From contig LS997567.1 in the NCBI GenBank assembly GCA_000469685.2, positions 6,465,374 to 6,529,373 on the forward strand: a stretch of DNA of 64,000 nt, given 5' to 3'. Shown one piece after another: positions 24,301 to 35,664 of this stretch. The translations under genes and the position numbers were made by a program. Position 1 is the first letter of the stretch. Each line of letters opens with the position of its first letter. The notes beneath the pieces are model-generated. The model was given only the letters and a program-made list of their open reading frames with translations, was not told the origin of the DNA and searched no databases. Origin of the DNA: Haemonchus contortus (taxonomy: Eukaryota > Nematoda > Chromadorea > Rhabditida > Trichostrongylidae).

Positions 24301-27300
24301 TCTTCAGGAAGTTAAAGATGCTGTGACGACTCTTCAAGATCATCCAACACGATCACGATCTGTAGGAACGTTTATGAACCGACAACAAACGGTAGACTTG
24401 CCTCCAGTTCCTGAATTTTCCTTACTGGGGGGTCAACTCAAGCATCTCGAACATCTTAACTTACATGTGAGTATCTATTTTGATTTTTAGTCTATTTGCT
24501 CGATTTTTACACTTTTCAGTTAGACAACTCACCTTGTACTACCGTTCACTGCAAGTCGAAGAATAGATTGCCAAATAAGACGGCCCTTAGTATGGATGCT
24601 ATCAACAACATCGAACACGACAGTGAACATCCATTGATTAAAATGTAAGTCAGATTTCAATATTCTGAGCTATCGCAAGAGAAGAACGTTGGAGTTACTG
24701 TTAACTTCTAAGTGGGGCTCCTAGATGGATATACTTTCGTTGTGACTTTCACCAACTTCTGCACTGTTAGTAAGGAGGCGTGAGAGAGTGGTTTATTTTT
24801 AATGCGAGCGCCAAATCGCATTTATTCCAAGCGGTCGGGAAGGCGAGTTTAACTTGACCTATTATGGCAAAGGGATTCAGTCGGAGAAAGGGTCAATGGG
24901 GTCGTCTAGGGTTGTGTTCTGGTGCAATGTTGAGCATTTATCATCTACTTGGTTACTCGAAACTTCTGCTTCCATGTGAAATTCGCTGTTTTGATCTTGC
25001 TCAACATCAGTCTACGGTTCCTTTTCTCTTGTCCTTGGCTTTTACTTGTGTTTTAGCTTCGTTGTAGCTGTTAATTGCTAGGTTTTTAGACATTACTGCT
25101 AAACTGCTTTGTTGTGAGCAGACGGTCCAAATGCAGCCATTTTTCAAGTTCTCTCAGCATTCATTCAGTTCTCAGTTTAAAAGAAGCTCGGACTTTTTTC
25201 TCCTACAATATTTATGTTTCAAGGACGCTGGGTAACGAAACCAGCAGTGAAGAGCCTTTGGAAAATGATGATAGCGAATCGGATTCGGAAATGTCGAACG
25301 ATGGGGACTCTTCCAGTTCGGACTTGTCGGACACTTGTTTGAACAAGGTTTGTTTCTAATCTTCTTCCTGACTAGCCTGCTGGTTTTGTCTTGGATTTTA
25401 TGTGGATTTTGAGCGGTCGCTACTTCACTCTATTAATCGCTTTTCTGCTAAGCTATTCTTATTATATGGTGAATTTGCAGTCATACATTTTTAAAATGTC
25501 TACATTGTGCTTTCTGTTTGCAGAACAAAGCAATTAATAACGTCAATATCAATGGCAACACCAACGGACCTGTTTTGAATGGGTTACCGAAGTTAGAGTT
25601 CGCTACAACAGGTAAGTAGTTTCCTTTTCAAGAGTAGTGATGCGTAGTATGGCTATGAATTCTTTAAATTGGGTTTCTATTCTTTTGCTTGATACTTGTA
25701 CTTGTTAAGTAGGGATGGTAACCCGATCGTTTTATGTGGATTGAACTTCATTGTATACGGTACAAAGTATAGTGCTAATTCGTTTTTAGAACCGTTGCTT
25801 CCAATGTCAGCTCGTCTTCTGCGAACTTCTTTGGCCCCGGGCATGACGGGAAATCGTATACCTGCCGGAAACGCCGTTGCCAGGTCTGACGTTATCCTTC
25901 GCTAAAGCTTACGTTCAACTTTTACTTAAAGTAGTTATTTTTTGCCTCTGCTCAAAGAATCGATTACAATTCCGAATTGGCGTTGATAGTTTTGTTACCA
26001 TGAAGGATTTTTTCAGATACCGCGGTCCTTCCAATCTGATCGCTTATCAGGGTAAAATTCCATCAGCTCCTACTTTGGCAGTGCGCAAAAAGAGAAAAAA
26101 TCTTCTTACAAAACTGCATCTTAAAGAGGTGATTTAGATACTTATCAACGTTTCCAAACTGATGAAAAGCTCTCGATTTCAATGTTGCGATTTTAGGTTG
26201 TCAGATGGCTTCACGAAGAAATAGTTCTCTATCGTCTTCTTGTGAGCGAATCATCTTTCGTTTTGTGAGTTTTTTTAGAAGGATAGTTACTGAGGTTCTG
26301 GGTGCATATGTTGTTCTCTAAGATCTTGTTAGAAGTAAAGCTGTACTGCGGGAGACAGCGGGATGTTTTTTGGACCATAGACGATTCCATCGGTCTATGC
26401 TTGCACTATGTGGTTTCTAGTGTTAGTCCTGTACGTGATATACCCTACGGAGAAGGTCGTATCGGGTAAATAAAGGAATAAGTGTTATGATTAGGGATCG
26501 CGATAGAGGCAATCTGTCTTATTGAATGGATTTCGACAAATTACGGGAATTTTGCCTTGCTATATCTTCAACCCTTCCACCGATCGGACGTGGTATATTG
26601 GCAAGGACGCACTATCCCCCACGCATGGTACCGCATTCGAATCGGGATCGATCTTCACCCGGCCAATCAAGCCTTCCATTCCGCTAAAATTGGTTAACTG
26701 TTACCAGACTTGTCTGGAAGGATAAAAGCACTAAGTTGTACATCGGCTGGCCACCGCAAGTCATTGTAAAGGCCAAATACGCATCCGATACGCCACACGG
26801 TTATGAATGGAAGTCGCATGGGGAGGCGTATCCCTCGGACGGGATTGATCAATGCCCAAAGACTTCATTCTTTACTCTTTATATCCCTTCCCACCCTCCT
26901 TCCCAATCCTTCGAAACCTCGGTAGCTCATCACACTGGACGAGGGTGGGTAACAGAGCCGTTTTAGCGATGTCATAACTGACCGTAATGCACGGTATCTT
27001 TATGCTTATCGCTGTAAGGGTAACTCTGTTCATTTGTATCCATACCCCTATTCTCGTCCATTTAATTGGAGGAGGAAAAAATACTATTTAAAGATTAAAC
27101 GATATTTGACTCATGTTTGAAGGTTTCTGATGAGCGTCACGAGTCTGTATTTCGTGTTGGATGTTCCATACGTATTCTTCTACGACTTTGCAGTTGACAA
27201 TTTACATGTTAGTTGATGTTTTGTTGATTATTCCTTTTATTTACTTATTAGTCCGTTTGATTTACTTAGGAAACATCATTCTATGTTCACTACAGATTGA

Positions 27301-30300
27301 AGAAACATCTGCAGCATGGCTAACATCGATCATCGGGGTGGCTAACCTTCTTTCAACATGGATTTGTGGAGTGATATCAGACGCTGACTGTGTTAAATCG
27401 GTATCTCTGCTGCTTCTAATTTTTTACTTCACTGATTGACTGTATTATTTCTTTTTAGCGTTTATTTACTGTTTACGGGATTGCAATGTGTGGTCTAACA
27501 GCGTGTATGTGGATAGTAACGATGGTCTCTGATACGCTAGGAATGGCGGTATGTTATTATTTATTTTTTGTAAAGGATTTTTTTCCAGTTGGAGTTGCAA
27601 TTTTCAAATCTGTGCTAACTGAAGTATGTAACTGTACTGACTATAATCTTATATAACGCTAATAATGTATATTTCTTCCAAAAGTAATTCGACCATATCG
27701 CTGGTTACAGAAGGTGCTTTTTTTCATTCATTTTCTCTTTGATTATTTCCCTAAATTATGATGTGGTTATTCCATTTTTAAAGGGATTACATCGTAGTAT
27801 TGAAGTCTCGAAGTTCTTCTTTCTTCCTATATTTCATACTCCTATGAAATGACATGAAAATCAGGATATGGGCCAAACTTTTTGTCACACTTTCTGGTCA
27901 TGCCTTTTGTTGAATGAGGCTTCACTAGGCAGCATAGGTGTGCTACTCGCTCAAACTGCTGTTGTGGTAACTAATCCTTTGGATAACTGTTTTCTGTTCG
28001 ATTTGCGTGCTTGTACTCACAGATCTTGGGAAACTTCATGTACTTAAGAAGTTAACCTAGAGATTATGCCGATGTTAATATTCTCTAACCCTAGACAAAT
28101 TATCTACCTTATGAGAGGAATACAGCAATAGCTTATGAAGAATGAAACGTCAATAGATTGCCTTCATGATTGTTGGTCGACTTGTGAAATTTGACAGGGA
28201 TCGATGGACGCAGAGCTGACTAGACCACTGAGCAAGTGCACATATTGTAGACCATCAACTACCGTCCCCTTGATTATCGATTTTCTCGAACGGGCGCCAA
28301 TCGTCTGCATTCGTCCCTGTCGCGAGCCAGGTAGTCCAGTGGGCCCTCCTTGCTCGAGGGAATTGAAGCATATCATTACTTTGGCTCAGAAGTCTGGCCA
28401 ACAGGATGGCGGCTGCTCTCCCGTTGGTCAGACTCCTGTTCGATTGCCATTCCGAGTGATCCGGTCAGCAAACGCACGGTAGTAGGACTTGTATTACAAA
28501 AGCTTAACGAAAGTGTGCGACTTTGTAACCAATGGATGCTTTGGACTTGTCGAGCGCCTGTGTGACTTACTTTTTTTGCCGTTTCGTGGTCAACTGTGTA
28601 AACTCTGTAATGACACTAGCATGGCTCATAGTTGCGCAGAACTTTAAACGGGACCATCAATCTCACAAAGGCTAGAAGCCTTTTAGAGCTTAGTGCACTA
28701 GTTACCGAGTGGAACATGAGCTGTAACCGTGGTGTTCACACAGGTCCGGTCTCTGGATTATGCTTAGCATTGAAAAAAATATTACTTGCAGGGATCAGGA
28801 TTTGGGATGTAAGCAATTTGATTCCTTGAAATCACTTTAGAAAATGGTTACGAGTGAATATTGATATTTTAGTTGATTTGTGCGTGTTTCGGCTTCTTTA
28901 TCTCGTCAAACTATGTGCTTCAATCAGTTATGCTCACAACTATGTGGGAGGATATGCGAAACTTTCAAAGTTCATATGCTTTAACTTCATTTTGCGAAGG
29001 AATAGCTACATTGTTTGGACCTCCACTTATCGGTTGGTTTTTTACGCGTGCAATTACGTTCTTCTGTTAAAGCTGTTTTGTGTACAAATTCCATCGAGCA
29101 ACAAACATTACTTTATCATGTGTTGATTGAACCCGTGACGACTAAACTTTTACTCTGAAACTCCATATGTAAGAGCGGTTCAATTTTTCAATTTTTACAT
29201 CGCCGTTATAGTTTATATCTACTGGAGCAGGGTCTCCGACTTCGAACCTTATGACCTGGTCCCCGGCTTAGAAACGGTTTTTCCTGGAGGACGTCCGTTG
29301 CGCGTCGAAGGTCCGTCGAAAGTAGGTCACCCCGCCCACTCCGCGCGCGGCGCACCCCAACTGAGGTCTTGACATGACATTACAGTACCACCAAGTGTAA
29401 GTGGAGCGAATGATTTGCATTTGTGTTATCTTCCCTTTGGCTGACTGCTGTGGAACAAGCGTAAATCGTATGCCCCACAGACAACTGCGACATTTGTCAA
29501 AGATCGCGGGCTGACGCGTCGCACTGCGCATGACCTAGTTTTGACGGACGCGCGCAACGAAACGACCCATTTTTCCTTTATCGGTATGAACGATAATGAC
29601 TACATAGAAACTTGGAATTGAAATCGCTCTTATTTATGGAGTGTTATGCTAATTTTATACGATATCGGGAAGGATATTAGAGTAAAGAATACAAAAAGGG
29701 GTTGTTTGTTGCTCCTTGGTTATTTGCTTAACTTTATATTTCACCTTGTTTTAGTCGTTTTCGTTGTAAACGTTGCCTTTTTTGCGCAGAGCTGAGAGCC
29801 ATAGCGGTAGAACTTATGTAAGGCTCTCTATGACGCTTGTTCAGTTCCATCGGGTTTACAAGCTTAGCTTACCATGGCTTTTACTAATACTGAATTTTTT
29901 GGTATAATTTGTCCTGTAGCTGTCGAGTTACGTTGATTTTTCGGGAGCAGTGGTCATTTGGCAGTACGAATTGCAGTATTTCGTACTGTTTTCAGTTAGA
30001 AGTAAGTAACCACACCAGAGTTCAGAGGGTCTTACAAGCCCGACACAATGTATTTCCTTCAAGCGATCCACCGTTAAAACCTATGTCCAATTGAAATGTA
30101 GTTATGGCCTGGGATTAGGTGTACGGTGGTTGTTCTTTTGTGGTTTTCATAGTTCACCGGACAGTATACGCCTACAGTTGATGCCGTCGAAAGCGATATG
30201 AAATGCTTATTTCAGGATATGTACGTGATCGTACCGGTTCTTACAAATCAGTATTCATCGTATCTGGTTTCCTGTGCCTCTCAAGTGCAATCCTTTCGTT

Positions 30301-30352
30301 TGTTGTGCAAGTGATCCTCAACAAAAGGAACGGGAAAACGCGTCTGTTATGA
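18373..30352 (+). CDS. Monocarboxylate-transporter-like (SLC16, MFS) membrane protein, 21 exons
   Basis: Exons: 18373-18459, 19703-19772, 19826-19892, 20038-20134, 20195-20304, 21303-21412, 21515-21648, 21895-22167, 22937-23029, 24308-24466, 24520-24644, 25224-25347, 25524-25611, 25790-25883, 26017-26128, 26197-26264, 27123-27207, 27296-27400, 27459-27548, 28873-29032, 30216-30352. All have AG/GT borders and join in phase to 795 codons plus TGA. The first membrane segment begins GYGWIVVGFSF, then HFIADGLSFSFGVLFP, the MCT signature region; RRGVATALAVSGTGVGT is the TM4-5 motif, and SSYALTSFCEGIATLFGPPL and GYVRDRTGSYKSVF match the C-terminal half. About 340 hydrophilic residues (roughly 260-600) separate TM6 from TM7, much longer than usual for the family; exon 12 encodes an acidic/serine tract. 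The substrate is not predictable. Introns hold SINEs, a MITE and an R2 repeat. Confidence 0.92.
20690..20882 (+). repeat. SINE copy, 5'-truncated, in transporter intron 5
   Basis: Matches the body of the SINE at 12520-12814: CAGGCCAACGAGGCCTTC, GTACCAGACTCGTCTGGGAG, ACGAACGCACTC, GATTCTGAATGGAAGTC and GATCATTTAAAGCG. The tRNA-like head is missing or unrecognisable. Confidence 0.75.
20968..21225 (+). repeat. SINE copy, diverged, in transporter intron 5
   Basis: Begins with a decayed tRNA-like head (GAAGTGGCGCATCTGCCACA, then GGGTATCGAACCC as box B-like) and has weak matches to the SINE body, including CACGATTCTGAAAGG near 21165 and GGGATTGATTGCGAG. It lies in tandem with the copy at 20690-20882. 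Confidence 0.6.
21705..21868 (-). mobile_element. GC-rich MITE, deletion derivative, in transporter intron 7
   Basis: A 164-bp element flanked by the perfect 8-bp duplication ATTGGACC (21697-21704 and 21869-21876). Its sequence is the reverse complement of the MITE at 56073-56365 with the centre deleted: GTGCGCTTCGTT at one end, GGTCACGCCGCAGCCGTCGC inside, and CGGACGTTCC at the other. The 8-bp target duplication points to a hAT-like mobilising transposase. It lies between exons 7 and 8 without touching their splice sites. Confidence 0.85.
23592..23862 (+). repeat. SINE copy in transporter intron 9
   Basis: Contains CAAGTGGCGCACTGTCACAC, GCCCGGGCCAACCAAGCC, CATCGGTTGGCCACCGCAAG, CATTGTATGGGCCACATACG and GCGTGGGCGCATCCC in SINE order. 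Box B is damaged. Confidence 0.8.
26585..26872 (+). repeat. SINE copy in transporter intron 16
   Basis: Near full length: TGGTATATTGGCAAGGACGC (box A region), CATTCGAATCGGGAT (box B), CGGCCAATCAAGCCTTCC, CATCGGCTGGCCACCGCAAG, GTTATGAATGGAAGTCGC and ACGGGATTGATCAATGCC. Confidence 0.85.
28255..28470 (+). repeat. Interspersed repeat family R2, copy 2, in transporter intron 19
   Basis: Core TCTCGAACGGGCGCCAAT, CATTCGTCCCTGTCGCGAGC and CTTGCTCGAGGGAATTG, matching 16340-16520 and the minus strand of 61040-61235. Non-coding. Confidence 0.65.
29286..29569 (+). mobile_element. GC-rich MITE, in transporter intron 20
   Basis: A 284-bp element flanked by the perfect 8-bp duplication TTTTTCCT (29278-29285 and 29570-29577). 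It starts GGAGGACGTCCGTTGCGCG and ends CGCGCGCAACGAAACGACCC plus A, so the subterminal CGTTGCGCG is inverted at the other end; GAAAGTAGGTCA near the left is mirrored by TGACCTAGTTTTG near the right. No coding capacity. It is 13 bp away from none of the exons: the nearest exon ends at 29032. Confidence 0.9.
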
Positions 30353-30734
30353 GCTTTATTTTTGTTTATCTACAGCCCAAAGATGATATCACGGGGAACT
30401 ACCGGTGGTCTGCAATTCATATTAATATTTTTTTTTGTAGTGTCATACTAGATTGTCTTGTAATTTGTCTCTAGCAGTCGTTTTTAGATTGTTGTGCTCT
30501 AGGAGTTGTGTTTTGTTGTGAGAATGAGAATTTTAAATTCTCATAGGAATAGATTTGAATCTTGACACTAGCAGTATCTCATGTACCTTTCGGACTTCTC
30601 AATGCTTTAAGATTGTTCTGTCAATTCCTTGATGTGTATTTACTTATTAGACAATGAATACTAATGTACTACTTAAGATAAAGTATTTTGAGGTGTGTCG
30701 GGTAGTTCTGAATTATTACACCTGAGAAGGATAG
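30353..30734. other. 3' flank of the transporter gene
   Basis: AT-rich sequence after the TGA at 30350-30352. No clear AATAAA was seen within the first few hundred bases; the nearest is at 30922-30927, beyond a SINE. Confidence 0.4.
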
Positions 30735-30905
30735 AGGTGGTGTAGTGCAACAAGATAATTTACACTACGCATAATTCGAGGATCGGATCCCGAATCGTTA
30801 TCCGTCCAGGCCAAACAACCGCTTCATCCTTTCGGGAACGGTCAGTCGGTACAGACCCCCCCTGAAAGCGGGATTGGTTTAGGCCAAAGACTCAATCTTT
30901 TATCA
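30735..30905 (+). repeat. SINE copy with internal deletion
   Basis: Starts GAGGTGGTGTAGTGCAACAA (box A region), continues GTCCAGGCCAAACAACC, then jumps from GTCGGTACAGACC to GGGATTGGTTTAGGCCAAAG, the 3' end. The CATCGGCTGGCC section is missing. Confidence 0.75.
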
Positions 30906-31142
30906 ACATTCACCTATGTCAAATAAACATTATAATGACGATCTTTTGAGAGGGACTAGTTCAGAGAAAATGGGTGAAAAATAATGTGAAACATAGAAAC
31001 TTATGCGGATTACTAAGGAATACTTGAATATAAAAGTGGCCGCGAAGTTGCACAAAACGTCAATCCTGCCACAGCGCAGTCCTGGCTCAAAAATAACGGG
31101 CAGACACGCGAAGGTGTGTGGTGACGGGAGTAGATGTTGTCG

Positions 31143-31398
31143 GGTGTAGTGCAGTAGGAACGAAATTGTCGCGTTGCGGCAAGAGAGACGCCGCGCGCGA
31201 AGGACTGTAGCAGAATGCAGCTGCAAGTAAGGAATACGAGAACAATAGAACTAACACTAGAATCAGGCCAAAAGTTATAATCGCATAGCGATTGAGCCAT
31301 ATGAAGAACGTTGGGACTGTTGTAACGGGGAAAATGATCCGCGACACCCGCGTGCGGCAGATCGATTACACAAAACCGTTCCTACTGCCCGTCTCCCG
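31143..31398 (-). repeat. Palindrome-ended repeat family R4, copy 1
   Basis: A member of a family of about 260 bp with five copies in the window. One end reads GTGCAGTAGGAACGAAATTG; the other, on the opposite strand, reads GGGCAGTAGGAACGGTTTTG, so the two ends form short imperfect terminal inverted repeats. The inside carries GACGCCGCGCGCGAAGGA and GCGTGCGGCAGATCGATTAC. It resembles a MITE. Its right end faces the CR1-like element. Confidence 0.75.
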
Positions 31399-31668
31399 AT
31401 GTTGTCAGTACATTTATTTTCTGGGATCCAAGATTGATATAGGCCCTGAAAAATTGGATTTCCAATTTCTACACTGACCGTTTTGCCTGGTAGGATTGAA
31501 GTGCTGAACTATCTATTTACTGTCCCACAACTCATTCTAGAGGCCGAATACACTAGTAAACACCACAGCCGCATTTATGGGGGCTCTTATTTCATCTGAT
31601 AGCCGTATCAACTGTACACTATACCTCAGATGTTCAGGTAAGGGATATGGAAGTCCACCATTTGCTAA

Positions 31669-33211
31669 ACGATTATTTGTTTGTTTGTTTGTTTATTACA
31701 CGCGGTAAACACGTGCGCATAAGAAAAATTGTAGATCAAGAACCAACAAAAACAGAATACTGCATAGACAGCATAAATCAACTATAACAAACACAAAAAA
31801 CCAAGTAGTATGCTGGGAGCGACGCAGCTCACGGACTCAAGGAACTCTCTAAGTATTTTTTAACGCTTCATGCACAGCTTACGAAACAAGGGAGTCACTC
31901 TATGAGTGAAGAATTGACGTCTACAATTGAGTCTAGCTCGGCCCACATCAACTTTCGTCTCACCCCCTCTTGTAGTAGAGTTTCTGAGGGTCCAAAGTTC
32001 ATCAGATGCCATATTTGCTTCCCCCTGAAGAATCTTGCGGAATAGTAATAAATCGTTACACTTGCGCCTAAATTGCAATAAAGCTAGACCAAAGTTCTTG
32101 TTCCTCGTTTCGCTGGAAGGTATTTGATCATACATAAATCCCAATATCCTTATCATTAGTTTCCTCGTAAACTGTTCTGAACTGCCTCTAATCTCCTAAT
32201 CATCTTTACCTTACACGAATTGAACACCGGAGTGCCATACTCGAGCAAGGGCCTGACAAAAGTCTTATAAGCGCGCAGTAACACTAAAGCACTCTTAGTT
32301 GACAGGGCTCTAAATAAGTTGTACATAACAACCGTTGCCTTTTTGGCAATGGCTTCGCAGTGAGCGTCAAAGCTGAGGTCACTGCTGATAATAAAACCTA
32401 GATCAGTCACCTGTTCGACCGCAGCTAGCGGTACTCCATTGATATAGTACCTATGCCGATTGTTTTTAACACCGAGATGAATAACCTTGGTTTTAACATC
32501 AGAAAGGGGTAAGTCCCAATCTTTTGACCACCGCACAACAGTATCTAGTATAGACTGAAGTTCCTTTGCATCGTTTTCGTTTGTTATGCAATGGTAAAGC
32601 TTGAGGTCATCCGCGAACGCACCAACTCCAACATTGCTCCCTTCAATGAGATACATAAGATCATGCATATAGATGTTGAACAAAATGGGTGAGAGAACCC
32701 CACCCTGCGGGACACCACTTTGAACACGTCTGGGAAGGGAGAATGAGGAGTTGATACGAACTGAAAACTTCCTGTTTGCCAAGAACGAGCCTATCCACGA
32801 AACAATGCGCGCATGAACACCAACGGCTCCCATCTTGAACAGCAACTTTTTATGAGGTACCTTATCGAACGCCTTGCAAAAGTCTGTATAAATAACATCC
32901 ACTGCCTTTCCTTCATCCAAGGATTTAGTCCAATGATTAAGAGATTGAATCATAGCCGTTACAGTTGATCTGCCTTTATGAAAACCATGTTGCCTGGCCG
33001 ATATGATACCGTGCTTACCGATTGAAAAGTAGCAAAAGTGCAGCGACCATATTTTTTCCAATCTGCTTTTCCTGTATAGGTTATTTTTAAAGTACATTAC
33101 ATTACTACGCCCATTTGTCCGACTTCTGGGGCTTTCGCTCACGGTCGCCTGTTTTACATCGAAATTATGAATGTCAGCAAGTGAAATACGTCCGAACGGA
33201 CACCCACCCAT
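31669..33211 (-). pseudogene. CR1-like non-LTR retroposon, 5'-truncated and frameshifted reverse transcriptase
   Basis: A 351-codon minus-strand frame (32156-33211) encodes the reverse transcriptase core: YTDFCKAFDKV (residues 108-118, first catalytic Asp), SGVPQGGVLSP (165-175) and AFADDLKLY (198-206, the catalytic DD pair). The later part (YKTFVRPLLEYGTPVF) is typical of the CR1/Rex1 group. The C-terminal part continues in another frame at 31860-32156 (RILGFMYDQIP, then LLLFRKILQG); the break near 32165 fits loss of one base in a T run. No endonuclease domain is seen, so the 5' part is missing. The 3' end carries a short AAAC-type repeat at about 31675-31695 instead of poly-A. It is dead as a mobile unit. 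Confidence 0.88.
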
Positions 33212-33397
33212 CTATCGTAAAGTACAAATTATAAGTAGCTGTAAGAAAAGTTCCGACATTTATCTCTGCATCACTTATTTTTTTCAAGCATAAACGATAA
33301 ATCTTAAGTAATTAAGTTAGCAATAGCTTGCCGCTATTTTTTTTGTAAACGAAAGCCAGCATGGGTGACTTCGGGACATGAAGCCTCGAAGAAACCA

Positions 33398-33660
33398 AGC
33401 CGGGAGACGGGCAGTAAGAACGGTTTCGGGTAATCGATCCGCCGCACGCGGCTGTCGCGGACTATTTGACTGGTTATAACAGTTCTAACGTTCTTAATAC
33501 AGCTCAATCCCTAGGGGTTACTACTTTTGGCATGATTCTTCTGTTAGTTCTTTTATTCCTGTATTTCTTACTTGCTGCTGCATTCTGCTACATTCCTTCA
33601 CACGCGGCGTCTCCTCGCCGCGACGCGACACTTCCGTTCCTACTGCGCCACACCAAACCA
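33398..33660 (+). repeat. Repeat family R4, copy 2
   Basis: Begins CGGGAGACGGGCAGTAAGAA, continues with GCCGCACGCGGCTGTCGCGG and ends CGTTCCTACTGCGCCACACC. It lies in inverted orientation to copy 1 (31143-31398), the two enclosing the CR1-like element. Confidence 0.75.
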
Positions 33661-35485
33661 AGCCATCTGCCTGTTTTGAAGTTTCTCCTATTTTGTAGCG
33701 TAGACAGTAAATTGTAACAAGATAAAAAGAAGAGACTCGGAACACATGAATATGAGGATTTATTATTAGTATTGGTGAGAAAATTCAAACCGTAACAATA
33801 GATAAGGAGATTGACTTCAGTCAACAGCAACACCGCTAAAAAGCATAAACAAACATGCACTGCAAGTAGAGCTTGTAATCAAATTAGCGTTGACGATTTT
33901 CTATCCTCAAAAGGAAAAGCCATGGACGGTCGCCAACGACCCGTCGTCGATAGGGGAACGGGAAGGGACCTGTACAATAGTACTACAACCAGAATTCCAC
34001 TGAAACCATTTTCGGCTAAACTACAAGCTATAAACACAAACGGTGCTAAAAAAAATACAAGTGCAAGAGAAGTGTAAGCATCACAACAATATCGATAAAA
34101 CGAGCATTGCGTACACGTGGCCATAACGCAAAAAAATTCAAATGAAAAACGTTACCCGCAGTTACTTTCGACATCTTTCAAACCAGAACAAACTTAAATG
34201 CAAAGAACTGGCATCTGATAGTCTCAAGTGACATGAATGTAAATGACACGAAATTGCATAGGGAAGAAAAACAATCACAAGAATAATTATTACTGGCTAA
34301 GATTTCTCATACTACGAGGCTATGCAGATAGCAGAGCATCGCGAAAAAAGTGCAAAGCTCGAAATCGACGGTGGTCATGGTCCGTTTCTTTCAGATTATC
34401 CCCTGCTTTATTTTTTTCCTCAAAACTACTCGTGGCAAAGAATTCCAACTAAAGCCCAAACTCGACGTCTAATTATTGCTAACTCACAGACTTCAGAAGC
34501 ATTTTATGTAGCTTCCTCGCTGCCACCACTGAAGATTACGGTATCGTTTACCATAGCCCCTTCGAACACTTTCAAAAAGACAGCTACGAGTTTGCACAAA
34601 TTCCTCCGCGACTACTCAGCCGGCTGCATATAGCGACTCTGAGCGAGGGCCCACTTAGACCTTCTATAGTCTGATTGTCAAGAAACTCCATGTTTTGGTG
34701 AAGACTCAAATCACGGAATCAGCTTTGAAAAAGTACAAAGAAGCGTCGATGCATGAGATCAGACACGCAGAAAATAAGTTATACCATCTCTCATACCAAA
34801 TCTCCGAATTCAGCCCATCGAGAAACTGTCGCACCGCCGCTGATACGGTCACCTCCAGGAAACCTAAGATATTACTTTTGATTACAACTCAAGAAAAAGT
34901 AACAGAAACGTTGCCAAATCTTTCGAAACGATACGCTAAATAAATCCCCCTGACTGTGTTATCAACTACAGTTACCTTTACATTCTCACTCGGCGACGAT
35001 CGACCCAGTTCGAAAAGAAGACACTGACAAATGTAGCTAAACGCGGAAACCGTTAATCAAACTAACCGACGTCGAGGAATGGATCTATACGCGTCACTGA
35101 ACTGACGATAACCTGGGCGTTTTGAGGTCACTTTTACTCAAAGACCTTTTCCGTCGTTTTTGAAGCGATACCTATAAAGCAATCAATCAATCGATCTACA
35201 CCCAAAGAAGAACCGCAGACGTCGACTAACCTTTCGGTCATGGAGGCTTACATACAACCAAATATCCTTGGTATATGACGGTAAATACTTTTTGACAGCC
35301 GACTGGTACGATTGCCAAACCCTCCGTCCAGCCTCAGCAACAGGGGAGTTTTTCTATAAAAATGTGTTGAATACAATGAAGATAACTTCTTTTCTAACTT
35401 CTACATCAAAATACATGCGTACGAATGAATTCCTCAGATAAGACACTTGGTTACTGAACTAGAAGTTTTCTCTCGCACCTAGCAG
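33661..35485. other. No gene confidently seen
   Basis: A minus-strand frame of 81 codons at 33879-34124 starts MATCTQCSFYRYCC and has a hydrophobic stretch (ALVFFLAPFVFIAC), but no splice partner or family could be assigned. The rest is AT-rich without support for genes. Confidence 0.35.
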
Positions 35486-35491
35486 TTTATT
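35486..35491 (-). terminator. Possible polyadenylation signal of the TIF1-like gene
   Basis: AATAAA on the minus strand about 175 bases downstream of the proposed stop codon at 35665-35667. Position is plausible for a nematode 3' UTR. Confidence 0.4.
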
Positions 35492-35664
35492 GTAAAGCAC
35501 AAAACTACTTCTGGCATACACAGGAAACAGTGATGAGAGAGTGTCTGTGTAGAGACTGTTTTTGAAGTTATTCTCCAAAAAATGGTTCTAAAATCATTTT
35601 TCATTTCCCCTACGAAGTCGAGAGGTACCCATAAAAAAGTTTTCTCATACAAGATGGATAATCA

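Noticed and set aside
33879..34124. 81-codon minus-strand frame with a hydrophobic segment
   Set aside because: No splice partner, promoter or homologous family could be named; mentioned only as intergenic content.
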